Under the pieces are notes generated by a model. The model saw nothing but the letters and a program-made list of their open reading frames with translations. It ran no database searches and was not told where the DNA came from. From Fomitopsis serialis (taxonomy: Eukaryota; Basidiomycota; Agaricomycetes; Polyporales; Fomitopsidaceae), in assembly GCF_022376445.1 (NCBI RefSeq), contig NW_025955000.1:243181-307180 (forward strand): a stretch of DNA of 64,000 nt, written 5' to 3'. A program made the position numbers and the translations under genes. Of this stretch, positions 12,385 to 23,528 are shown piece after piece. Every line of letters starts with the position of its first letter. Within the stretch, counting starts at the first letter, position 1.

Positions 12385-14722
12385 ATGCTCCTGGTGCTCT
12401 CTAACGTGTTGAACCTTCTCGCAGTCGCGAAGCTCGTCACGGCTTTCCCGTCTGCGCCTCTCTCGGGTCGACAGGCCAATGTCTCGACCCCTGTCGTGGA
12501 CCTCGGATACTCCCAGTATCAGGGAACGTACGACCGTGACACAAACATATCCTACTTCTTTGGTATACGCTACGCGCAAGCTCCCACTGGTGAGTGTAAA
12601 CAATGTGCAGTGTACTACGGCGCTGATGCTCCCGTCAGGGGAGCTGCGCTGGCAAGCGCCACAGACGCCGGTGACGACTACGGGTGTACAGCAAGCGACA
12701 GAACAACCAAATGAATGCTACCAGGCGTCAGATGGTAACAACAGTACAAACCCCTACAGAGCTTCATCCCTTCAAAAGAGAGCTGTTCGAGTCTCTCAAG
12801 ACGAAGACTGTCTCTTCCTGAAGTGCGCACGTCGTCACCCCCGCCTTGCTCTTATATACGAGCTCACGCGACTCCTTCAGCGTTTACACCCCGGGACAGT
12901 TACAGTCTGGCGCAGATCTGCCAGTCGTTGTCTGGATTCACGGCGGAGGGTATGCAATACTTACTTGACACAAAGAGCCTGAAAACAACTGAGAACACGA
13001 CACATAGATATTTCGGCGGATCGGCAAGCGGGTACAGCGGCCAAGACATAATCAAAGAATCCGACTACGGAGCGATCACCGTGATCATTCAATACAGGCT
13101 GGGTGTCTTCGGCTTCCTCCCAGGCTCCGAGGTGAAGGCGAACGGTTCGCTCAACGCGGGTCTCCGTGAGTGCATCCTCGAGATAGGCGCCTAACTGCGT
13201 GGTTCTTACGAGTTCGTGGCAGTCGACCAGAATTTTGCGTTACAATGGGTCCAAGAACATGTTAGCTGCTACCGTCTTCCTGCTTGCCTTGATACTGAAC
13301 GGGAACACAGATCTCGTCCTTTGGTGGCGACCCAGCCAAGGTTACGATATGGGGTGAATCAGCAGGCGAGTAGTATTCTGCTCTAAGCTTGGTGTTGGAA
13401 AGGGCTCAGCAATGACTATAGGCGCTGGCTCCGTCATTCAACACGTCGTGGCACATGGGGGCAGACAAAGCCTCCGCTCTTCCGCGCTGCTATGACCAGC
13501 TCGACGTACCTGCCATTCCAGTACTACTATAACGACACCATCCCCGAGGTGCGTTTCTCAGAAATGGGTATATGTTCTCCGCCTAAGTAGGCATCGGGTG
13601 CTACAGACGGTGTTCTCTCAAACAGTTGCGCAAACCCAGTGAGTCCTCTGCGAACGCGTCGCCGTAACGTAGGCTGACCACATCGGGTTCAGCTGCTCGT
13701 CTGCTTCCGGCGCGCTCGAGTGTCTGCGCTCCGCCTCTGCGTCTGCTCTCCAAGCCACCAACAAAGCGATTAGCCGCGCGGCCTTCTACGGCGCCTCCGT
13801 CTTCGTCCCCGTCATCGACGGCACCTTCATTGTCGAGCGGCCCACCGTGACGCTCGAGAAGCGGCGCGTCAACGGCGTAAGCGCCTCCTAGTACATCCTT
13901 AGAATGGCACTGGCTGACGTCCGAGGCAGAATGTGCTCCTCTCCGTCACGAACTTGCTCGAGGGGCGAAACTTCGTCGACACGAAGAAGCCGCCGACGAA
14001 CATACGGACTACGTCACGCAGCTCTTCCCGCTGATCAACTCGACGATCGTGCAGACGATCGTCAAGCAGTACACGAGCGACCCTGCGCTGAACGACACCT
14101 TGGCTCAGGCTATCGGCATCCAGGGAGAGTGTGCGTGGATTGGGTGTATGGTGGTGGTTGCTTGTCGGACTGACGTTGGACCCAGCGATCTTCATCTGCC
14201 CAACGTATCTTCTGATGCAAGCATTTGGGGCTAACGCGTACAAGGTGCAAACTGTTCATCCGTAGCGCTTCCACGCATTTTCATCGTTCCGACCTAGGGC
14301 GAGTTCGCAGTGCCGCCTGCCACCCACGGCAGGACTTGCAATACTACTTCCCTACGTACGCTCCGTCCCCTCCCGTCCGTTCACTAGCTGACTGACGACC
14401 CGACCCAGTGCGATCCCGCCGAAGTACAACAACTCCGAGCTGATTACCTCCTTCTCGCAGTCGTTCCTGTCCGTCGCCGCTCGCTCGACCCGAACGACAA
14501 GTTGTGCCCGACCTGAACCTGCGTGGTCCGTGTGGCAGAAGGGCGACGGAGATGCTCTTCAACGTGACCGCCGGGGCAGCCCGTCGTGCAGACGACGACG
14601 ACGTCCCCTGCGCTGCTCGAGCGATGCGCGTGAGTGTTCTTTTTTTTGGTTGTGGTATGGAAAGGGCTGATGTGGGTGTGCGTAGTCTTTGGCAGAGCAT
14701 CAGCAGCCTGACGTACCAGTGA
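12385..14722 (+). pseudogene. Type-B carboxylesterase/lipase, copy B, frameshifted
   Basis: This is the paralogue of the gene at 1-802, with the same signal peptide type, exon order and family motifs. It shows WIHGGG near 12940, then YRLGVFGFLPGSE near 13100, and FGGDPAKVTIWGESAG (catalytic Ser in GESAG) near 13320-13365. Later come AAFYGASVFVPVIDG near 13780 and a C-terminal QSISSLTYQ ending at 14722. The 5' half reads cleanly. The 3' half does not: reading shifts at about 13466 (before KPPLFRAAMTSS), 13988 (before ADEHTDYVTQLFP), 14330 (after PPATHG) and at several places in 14475-14560. The intron after GESAG starts with GC (13366-13421). Either the gene has decayed or the local sequence contains base deletions; UTP20 next door is clean, which favours decay. 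Confidence 0.75.
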
Positions 14723-15279
14723 TTGACGGACAGCTTGAAGTCGTTTTTGATGAGTCAGGCATATTAAGACCAACGGCATGCATCACTCAAGATTGTGAAA
14801 TCGGGAGTCGGGCATCGGGCTGAGGCGGAACATGGCCTGACGATGGTGCGATGTATGCACAACGCATTACTGTATATGGAACGTGATTAGTGTTAGCTTC
14901 CATGCGTATCTGTTAGCTACGCAGATGACGCACCCCAACCGCTTTCGCACTCGTTTGGGAGAGGCTGAGGTGAGGAATTACTTACATTCATTACAAATCT
15001 ATCAGTGATATACCTTAGACATTCGTTCTACTCTCTTACTATAGGTCCATTCAATTCAGTCGCTTTTGCACTCATTCGAGACTACGACATTCGCCTTACT
15101 CTCGCACTCTAGCCCGGAGTCCGCGCCCGAATTTGCACAGAAGATGGACATTTCTGAGAGACTGTTATGTGCTCTTCGTGAGCTTCAACTGCACATCTTT
15201 CATATCTATGAGAAAGTGACATTGTGTCTTACTGGAAACTTTCACGACAGGTACGCTAGGACTAAAACACATACAGTAA
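14723..15279. other. Intergenic, no gene seen
   Basis: Only short frames without recognisable features occur here. It separates the esterase from the next minus-strand gene. Confidence 0.5.
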
Positions 15280-15802
15280 GTCATGGGAACTCGCCTCCAC
15301 TCCAAGGCGCGAGCGTTGAGCTGGTCCTCCTCGTCGAACGAACGTCAAAAGAGTTCCTCATCCTCGAATGAACGTTCTTCGATGAACTCCTCGACGTCGC
15401 GAGTACGACGAGGCTTTGGCCTCACCTGGATACTGGCAGGCTTGACAGGATGTTTGACAGTGTTGCCCTCCTCTCCATCTCGCGGGCATAAGGTCTTCGT
15501 CGACGAACGATCGCTCGAAGAGGAGCCCGTCGTCGCTGCGGGAACGGATAGGCTTAGACGGGGGAGGGCCAGGGGGCTTCTCGCCGACGGGCTTGACAGA
15601 TGGTCCGGGATGCGGCTTTACTCGTCGTTCCAAACCGCGCACCCAGAGTCCCTCCTCGCCGGTTGCGCGTGGAGAACTGGGGAAGGTTGTCAGCTGGGCT
15701 CGGTAGGATAAAGCGTGATACGTACATATCAATGGGAAAAGCGATGGCGGGAGCGGCAGCGGCAGCAACCAATGCTACCGAGACGATGATAGAGCACCGC
15801 AT
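15280..15802 (-). pseudogene. Small secreted protein with repeated RSF-acidic motif, probably broken
   Basis: The ATG at 15802 begins a strong signal peptide (MRCSIIVSVALVAAAAAPA), followed by a GT-AG intron of about 60 bp. The mature part is Pro/Lys/Arg-rich and contains ERSFVDED (near 15500), ERSFEDEE (near 15360) and RSFDEED (near 15330). These three related segments lie in different frames: one shift falls near 15480 and a stop near 15346 cuts off the third. A single missing base at each place would join them. A TATAAAA box at 16001-16007 fits a minus-strand promoter. I do not recognise the family; small secreted proteins of this kind are common in mushroom genomes. It could be a decayed gene or a real gene with a further intron I did not resolve. 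Confidence 0.4.
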
Positions 15803-16000
15803 GGAGGTCGGTCGTCTGTAAGGCGTGGAACAAGAGCGCAAATCGTTGAATGAAACAAGCAGAGCTGAAGCAGAAAGTCGGTCAGTCAAAAGCGTGCGAG
15901 CACAACGAAGAGAGTAGTTACGCACTAGCCGGTACTCGTACTTGAATGTGAGCTCAGAAGAAGAAAAGGAGCTGCAGTCGCAAACGGCACTGCTAGCGGT

Positions 16001-16007
16001 TTTTATA
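16001..16007 (-). promoter_or_regulatory. TATA box of the small secreted-protein gene
   Basis: TATAAAA on the minus strand, about 200 bp upstream of the ATG at 15802. Confidence 0.45.
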
Positions 16008-17418
16008 GCCTGTCCCTTGGTATCCTTCCGCGATGGGCCGAGGTGAAGGTGGGCGATGCATCGGGACCAGCCCGAGACATCATCCCTGAGCGTCGGGAAT
16101 AAATGTTTGACACGTAAAGGTGTCCACTCTGTCTCGGGTCGCTTCGACGTTCACCACGAAGATCAATGATGAAGGGTCTACGTAGCACTTCGTATCGTAG
16201 AACGTGATCATCCGAGGCGTTACTTGCATGATGCCACTGTGTCTGCGACGATGTAGCCAACGGGCAACAGCGCGTGCATTCAAGCTGACGAATTTCATAT
16301 CAGTATGTATGACATAGATCGACCAAGCAGAAAGATATACCATACCGTGTTGTATCACGCTTCAAGTATAAACGGTGTTCAATCTACATGGCCAATGTGG
16401 AAGCTAGAATGGCGCCCCGCCACATTGATATTGGTCGCCCAGATTGTCGCCCGCAGCCCGTTGTGTCGTAACTCGTTCACACACTTGCAGCGAATTCCAT
16501 GTAGCTAAGTATACCCCGAGCGCGAAAGCGTGGACAGAGCGTGTCGGTGTTGGTATCTCCGGGATGTGCCCATCAGAGTGAGGAATGTCGTGGGCGAGCT
16601 AGACCGCGGTTCATGGCAGAGGTCAGCTGGCAGAGCCCGGGGTGCGCATCGCTCGACGAGAAGGTCAGATACAGGCCCGACGACCTCCGCTTGTGGACGC
16701 TTTTCGGGAAGGTGTCTAGCAATGTAGGATTTCTTAGCTGTAATGTTGTACATCATTGGCCTGTTCTGAGGCTCCGTCTTGTTATCTTGTATTCATTCGT
16801 CGTTCGCAGCACTAGTAATCTCTAAACTGGGGTGGCAGGCCAGTGGCCTAGTAGCAGCCTCACCGAGGTTCATCGCGCACCTCTCCGATACAAACTGCGG
16901 CTCCGGTAAAAATCATCTCTGTATGCTGAGCGTTGCATATTGAATGCCAGAGCTGAGGCCAAGTCTCGCCAACGAGTACTGGGCAGTGAGTACAACTGAG
17001 TGGTCGTCCAAGGTTGATTGCGGTGCGGTACATAGCTGCGGGCCCATCGCGGTGACTGAACTTGCCATCACCGCCACCGCCACATTACAATCACAGATCG
17101 AGATACTACTTACTACCGGACAGTGCCACGACAGCCGTGACGGTCCATCTGACTCGTCGCCTACTCACCAGCCTGAGTGCTTTCGCTGCATACACGACCA
17201 CATTCTCCCATTCATCAAGGCCGTGTTTAGGGTCTGCGTTCGGAAGATTACATTCTGTTGTCACGCTGTGCACACCTGGCTTCTACTCCGGGTTGCCTTC
17301 GACCACGCAGACAGCCTGCAACTGTGTCACCGATCCCGTCGCGGTGGTGAGTGATCTGAGTATGGCATTTACAATATCACTGTCACTAACTTTGCAGAAG
17401 CTCAGTGATATCCAATTC
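16008..17418. other. Intergenic, no gene seen
   Basis: Only short unrelated frames occur. A frame running into the F-box gene from about 17062 is probably partly 5' leader. Confidence 0.4.
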
Positions 17419-18440
17419 ATGAAAGGAGAGCATGCGCACAGTGCTGGCTGTGCTGCCCGCAAGTCTCGCACCACAGTCACGATCAACGACCTCACACCCG
17501 ATCTTCTCCTCGTCATCCTCCGCGATGTATTTGGTGGCGTACTGCGCCGGCTCAAACGGAGGGGTGACGCAACACGGGACAATACTTAGCTCGTACCCCG
17601 CCGCCATGCGATCACCGTCGACCATTGGATGAGCTCTGCGGAATACCTTGCTTCTGTCTGTTCTCAGCGGCATGAAGCTATGTCAAACATCTCCATATTT
17701 TGGGCACAACTCATTATCTGGACCGGAATGGACCTGACACCGCTTGCGCAAGATCCCACGGAGAAGGCTCAGATCAGGATTATTCTTGACCTGCTGTTGC
17801 CGCACGTCAAGCGATGGAAAGTCTTAAACATCAGGCTTCTTCACTCTAGCTCCCCTCCGCTCCCATGTGCCGACTTAGTCGGCCATGCGGAGGAGCTAGT
17901 TCAACTGAACCTCGACTTCATTATCCGCGATGCGGTTGTGCGCGCTACACCGGACCCGTTGTCTACAAGTACATTCAACACACCCGCGCTCGAAGATCTC
18001 CCTGGGCGGCGTCCACTTCCACGAAGCATACGTGGAGCCTCTCCGCCGGTCGCTGATACCACCCAAGCTTCGCTTCCTCACTCTCACCGACTGGCACCAC
18101 ATACCTGGCCCCCTCACCGATCTCCTGCAGGCTCTCGTGGCCTGCCCGAGCGTGGGTCTAGTCTACTTCATGAACCTCCAGCTCGACGTCTCTCACACTG
18201 GACCACCCCTCTCGTGCGCATACTACTGGGGTGCCAACGTGAGCTTCACTGGTATGTCCGGAGACGCCATCGCGGAGTTCAACCGCCTCCTCGACTATCC
18301 CTACCTCGAGGACTAGCCCAACCTCGAGTCGCTGTCGTACACGCGCTGCTCGAGGGCCATCTGCGGCGCATCCGGCTATTCCAGCGGCTCTCTGATCGAG
18401 CTCGTTCTCTACTTACCGGCGTGCATGCTGCAGTGCTAAC
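17419..18440 (+). pseudogene. F-box protein gene, disabled
   Basis: F-box proteins are substrate receptors of SCF ubiquitin ligases. An F-box-like helix INDLTPDLLLVILRDVF is encoded at about 17484-17535. It is followed by YLASVCSQRHEAMSNISIFWAQ, the second half typical of basidiomycete F-box domains, and then by leucine-rich segments such as LRFLTLTDWHHIPGPLTDLL near 18070-18130. The two halves of the F-box are in the same frame but separated by a stop at about 17587. The frame shifts again near 18000, before LGGVHFHEAYVEPL. A TAG at 18314-18316 interrupts a segment that continues as PNLESLSYTRC. The start is uncertain. I read it as a decayed member of the large lineage-specific F-box expansions. 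Confidence 0.55.
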
Positions 18441-18695
18441 GTTCCTATTCCTATTCCGTCTCCACCTCCTTACTGTACATAACCACACTCTACACTCTAG
18501 CCTCGGCGACGAGTGCATGCTCAGACTGATCGTGACCACGTGAACCTCGCACTCATGTATCGCTAGCGTACTGTCTACATAAGGCTCACCCTTCGCGGAC
18601 AATAAAGGGAACAAAAAGCAACCTGCCTAGCGGTCCTCGAAGCGCGCCTCAGGGCACACACGGCGACGGGAAGTTCGCGATGGACACAAACGTTA

Positions 18696-21440
18696 TCACT
18701 TGCGCAACCTCATCAGCTCTTTCCTTGCCTTGTTGAGTCGCTCGCGTTTGTTCCTCAACTCTTCACGGCGCGCCGCAACGTTCCCATCCTCCCGCAAGTA
18801 CTCCGCGCACAAGCGGTACCCATCTGGGCCACTGACGCCGAGCTCCTTCCTCAAGACCGCGTCGAGTGCCTTCCCGCGGTTCAGGCCCAACACGAGCTCG
18901 TGGTCGATGGCATTCGGGACGTTGTCCGCGAAGCGCTTGTACGCGACTGGGGTAGATAGTGTAAACACGATCACCCTTTCCGGTAACTCTGGATGAGCAC
19001 TCACCTTGGAAGTAGGCGCGGACGCTCGCCATGATCCCAATCGCGGCCTCGTAAGGGTCGGTCGGGAGCACTTTAGCGAGGTCGGTGGGCTCGATGTCGT
19101 GGATGTCGAGCGCGCTGAACGCTGCCATGATCGCCCTGACGTTCTCGTCGAACTCGGATGATCCGTTCGACGTGTTGTGCTTCTTCAGCTTGTGAAGGAG
19201 GGGGACGTTGTTGTATTGCGAGCGATGACCTCTGTACCAGGCCAGGAACTTGTCGCGATAGTCACGGAAGTAATGGTCGTTGAGCGTGCGAGGACGCCCC
19301 TCGAGAGCGACCAGCCATTGGAGACATTCTCTAGTAGCCCGCGCACGGTCGGCGATGTAGTCGGCGATCACGATCCTGTCCTAAAGTCAGCTGAAGTTGT
19401 TCAAGGTATGGAAATGGACACATACGAGATGGTGAACTCCAGATGAGGATACTGGTTGCATTCGGCATGCACGAAGTCCGCGATCTTCTTGTTGAGGATC
19501 TCCTCGACATAGTCGAACAGCTGCATAGCCGGCGTCTCCCAGCGAGCAACGACTTGGTGGATGAACATCTCAGTGACAACGAACGGGATGTTGTCCGGGA
19601 GTTCGCGCGTGATGGCCCTAACCGATCCAACGTGAGAAAGGAGCTTCAGTTACAGCGCGATCATATAACGCACTGGACAGCGAGGTTCATCACTTCGTCG
19701 ATGTAGATAGCGCCGACATCGTCCTCAGGGAGAGATGGCACCTCCTCGTTCGACAAGAAGTCCGGCGGGGTAAGATTTGCGAGCTGCATGTCATCAGCGT
19801 CTGGCTTCTCGAAGGGCCTGAAGTCCGGGGCCGTCTTCTGGATCGCGTCCTTGAACTCTTGCTGTTTCGGCCGGATGATCTGCAACAGACCGTCGGCGCC
19901 GGGCGTGCCTTCGACGTACTGAGTCAACGCGCTCGAGAACTTGCTAACGAGGTTGTACACCTCGCCGACGGGATCCTTCGATGGCTCCTTGGGGAGCTCG
20001 CCAAGCTGGCTCTCCGTCGTCCTCAGCATCTCCTGAATGGTCTTCTGGATCTCGGGCAGCCTGGAGGTTGCTTGATCATCTTGTGCACAGTCAACGAAGG
20101 CGCGAACATACCTCTTGGCGATCAGGCCAGACAATACGTCGCTGCATCGTTCCGCCAAGTTGAGCGTTCCGAGACGTCGCTGAAAGAGCTGAGGCAGCAA
20201 ATCCCAAGGCTTCGTAGACGCGAAGAAGTGCCTCTCTTCTTGTCGCGCGTCCGCGCGCGTGATGCCTTCTGACAGCTGTACGGAGTCAGGTTGCTTCACG
20301 CTGAACCAGCCGTTGTCGAGAGCAAGCTGCGGGTACTCATTCTTCAGCAGCGTGACCCATCGCTCCTCGTCGCCTCTTGGCGCACGGTCGGGTTTAGTGA
20401 GAACGCCTGAGGCGGAGTCAGACGAGCGGCATTGAGAACGTTGGGGAATGTACTCACCTATGGTGCGCTTGCCTGCTGGATCGAAGGTGCGCGCAAGCTG
20501 GTAGGCACCTTGATTTTCGAACTCCGCTGTGGGGACCAACCGCATTACATCGGTGCGTGGAATAACTGGATTAAACGAACTTACTCTCGCACGTAACGGT
20601 CAAGAGAATGATGCAGCTTTCATTCTTGGCGTACTCTGTGACGAGCCCCTTGACTAGATCTATATCCGCGGTGGTGCTGCCGCTGCCCGCACTAGCGATC
20701 AAACCTGGTGGAGGGATCATGAGAATCGGAGGCAACGTTCGGAGACATGACGAGTGCGCATATACCCGGTAAGTCAACGAAGGAGAGATCGACAACGTCC
20801 GGGCCACTGATCTCCAGGGACACGCATTCCTGGAGAACGTAATCTCGGACGTGGTCTCGTCACCTTCACCGGTGAGGAAGGAGCTAGCCTCCGTGCTTGG
20901 GTTCAGGATGGCGCGCTGGGCGCGTTTGATCCTCTCGGCGACGTCTTCGGGGTTGGAGATCGGGTCGCCGAACCGGATTGTGCGAACGGTGATGGCCTGC
21001 CCCTGCCGGTCCGTGAGCAGACGCAGACTGACGGTACACACCCAAGGGTCGGATGAACGTGACAGCGACATTCGGTGGGGCATCTACGGCAAAATTGATT
21101 AATCCAATGAGTATAACCTACAGGGTCGGGCGACAGACCTTGTACAGGTCCCGCTCGCTCTTGGTAGGGTAATGCCACAGATATTTTCCAGCAAGGATGA
21201 CTTCCCTGTGCTTTGAGAGCCGATGACAGCAATCATCGGTATCTCGATATCCATCGAGACGCTATACAGCTGATTATCAGCCAGGATATATCACGAACCA
21301 AGCAGGACTCACCCTGTGCCGTACAAGCTGTTGCCGATGTCGAGCATATTGCGCCTTGTCGTCGAGTAACTGCCTGCATCCCCGATGTCGGTAGGCTGCA
21401 TATCGCCCTGGATATCGCTATTGGTGAGCATACTGGCTGA
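18696..21440 (-). CDS. Dynamin-like large GTPase with two apparent 1-nt frameshifts
   Basis: This is a large GTPase of the dynamin/Mx-like family, which self-assembles on membranes. Ten exons are readable: 21440-21313, 21261-21139, 21083-20766, 20704-20585, 20526-20458, 20406-20112, 20060-19674, 19617-19426, 19375-19005 and 18946-18696. Motifs in order are the P-loop GSQSTGKSS, the G2 region ASGTCTRCPTECR, the G3 region with DLPG and the G4 motif TKPD. A long helical middle domain follows, and a C-terminal GED-like region ends in MRLRK. The reading frame breaks twice inside exon 3, near 21064 (after PTECR) and near 20826 (before CVSLEISGPD). Adding one base at each place makes every exon phase agree (about 751 residues). 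Both breaks lie in the GTPase core, so either the gene is a recent pseudogene or the assembly has two deletions. It does not look like the core Vps1 or Dnm1 gene; I take it for one of the extra dynamin-like paralogues of mushrooms. Confidence 0.8.
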
Positions 21441-23528
21441 TGGTCAGAGCACCTGTTGCCGTAGAACGTCTGAGGAGCGTGCGTCGGGGTGACTCTAGGA
21501 TTCCGAATCCCTAGAGACCTGGATCTTTATGAGATGGAAGAGAGTTAATACAAAACACGAACGTTCCCTACTCGAACTCTACATCGACGTGAGGCGCTAC
21601 ATGGACCACCGGGTTAGTTCATGGGCAGTATAGCTACACCCTGAATGAGGCGTCGCTGGCATGAAGCGGCGTTCCATCGAAATCTTGTCACCCACGCGGC
21701 GCACATCTTTCGAGATTTTCTGATCATCGTAACAAAGAACTATACATCGAGGCAAGATTTTGATGCTAAGAAAAGACCTTACGGATCAACTGGCAACACA
21801 AACACTCCAACTGGACGAAAGACACCTACAGGTAGCAAATAGTCTGCCCGAAATGTCTGGTCGCGACGGCAATTCAAGCCAGAAGAGCTCCAGGTTGGCA
21901 GCGCCACGCGCTAATTTGTGCTCCATAACATGATGGAATGTATAAGACATGTCAGCCAAAAGCTAATCTTACTTGCCGCAGTCGATGGTAAAGAATGCAC
22001 GTTCCCCTCGTGGGGTGTGGCACTCGTCGAAGGACTTCAAGTTGCGCAGTACGTGCCGCAATCCGAGAAGCGTCTGCAAATGGTTATACGACGTGGAGTA
22101 GGTACCGTGAGAGGAATTGCGCTGCTCATACGGAGACGGTTTGAATTTCGCGTTGATGCCTCCGCAGTCGGAAAGGCTCAGCGAACCACGCTGTTCATCA
22201 GGCAGAACCAGAAGGGCCATCGAATCATCCACTGGCTGCCGTGCTAGCGGTGGAAGTCGCCAGCTGGTCCTGTAATGTGAGCTCAGGTCACCCGCCAGCT
22301 CGACTTTTAGATTTGTGCTGCAAGACGCACTGGCAATCGAAGCTCCTTGCTTTCCTCACGGCCACCCCAGGATTCCTACCCTCATGTTCGGGCCTTCAAG
22401 TTCAAGCTTGTTCCGTCGATAATAAATAGCTCGACCGTTACTGGTGGCCGTATGTAGAGACCCGTGTCAGGATGATTCGAGTCGTCGGAAAGCTTTGATT
22501 TGACAGTAACGAAACATCCGATTCTCTGAGTCTATGCGCCCCAGTCCCAGTGATTCCCACGCCACCCTGTCCCGCCACCACGACCCCGGCTGCGCCACCA
22601 AATACTTACCTGCGTCCGTGCGTACCACCGTACCACCGCCACGACCACCTGCGCACGCGCAACCACGACGCGTACAACCATCTTATCTGCGCAATGCAGG
22701 CAGACGACGTTACAAAGTGGTGAGATCGGTTGCTCAATCTGGCCAAGGGGCAGTATTTTTCGTTTTCATTTTTTTTTTACCTTGCATACGGGGTACCACC
22801 TCGATCGGCTGTTCTCACAAGTAGCCTGATGGCGATGGAACCGAATATGTATGTACTTGCAGACGTACAGGTACCACGAGAGCGCGTAGGTCGGCCAAAT
22901 GATTGCGTGACTCATAGTTGGAGGTAATGTCGAATGTAGGGTGAAGGATAGGCTAGGAGAAGGACACATCTGAAGGCGCCGAGTGACGGCATGTCTACAA
23001 TATTCAGCATGAGGACCGTCGACGCAGTCTACAGCGCATCAGTACCGGCTGAAAGGAGTTGTTTTTCGATAGGCTGTCGTGCGACGGGCCTCATCAATAC
23101 CATGGTCGGAGAGTGGCCGCGCCGCATGCCGGTGCAGCACCATGTGGGACATGTTGCTCTCGCCGCTACTAGTAGCGCAGTCGGGGTTGGACGAGCTATA
23201 CCAAAGCTGTACTGCCTAATAGTTGGGTAAGTGCGTCGTCGAAGCCCTAAACCGTCGTCCTCAGAACCTCGTGCAGTGACGTCGGAAGGGTATAAGTGCC
23301 AGACCGTGAAATCGCCTCCATCCAAGACTACTGCAAAGTGCCCAAGTGCAGTGAATATTTGAATATCCAACCTAAATGTCCAATAGGCCTTGTAGTACTC
23401 GCGCCGCCGCACACTGTGACATGGCATAAGCACACTGTGGCTGAACTTTCTGGCGAGACCACAACGGTCGCGCGGCTGACGGCATTCCCGGAGAGCGAGC
23501 TCCAGAGCCCCCGCAACTTTGAACGTCC
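21441..23528. other. Intergenic, no supported gene
   Basis: A minus frame at 21969-22232 and others are open, but I recognise nothing in them. The long minus frame across 23029-23730 exists because it reads through the 57-bp repeat and is not convincing. A T-run at 22770-22780 is present. Confidence 0.4.
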
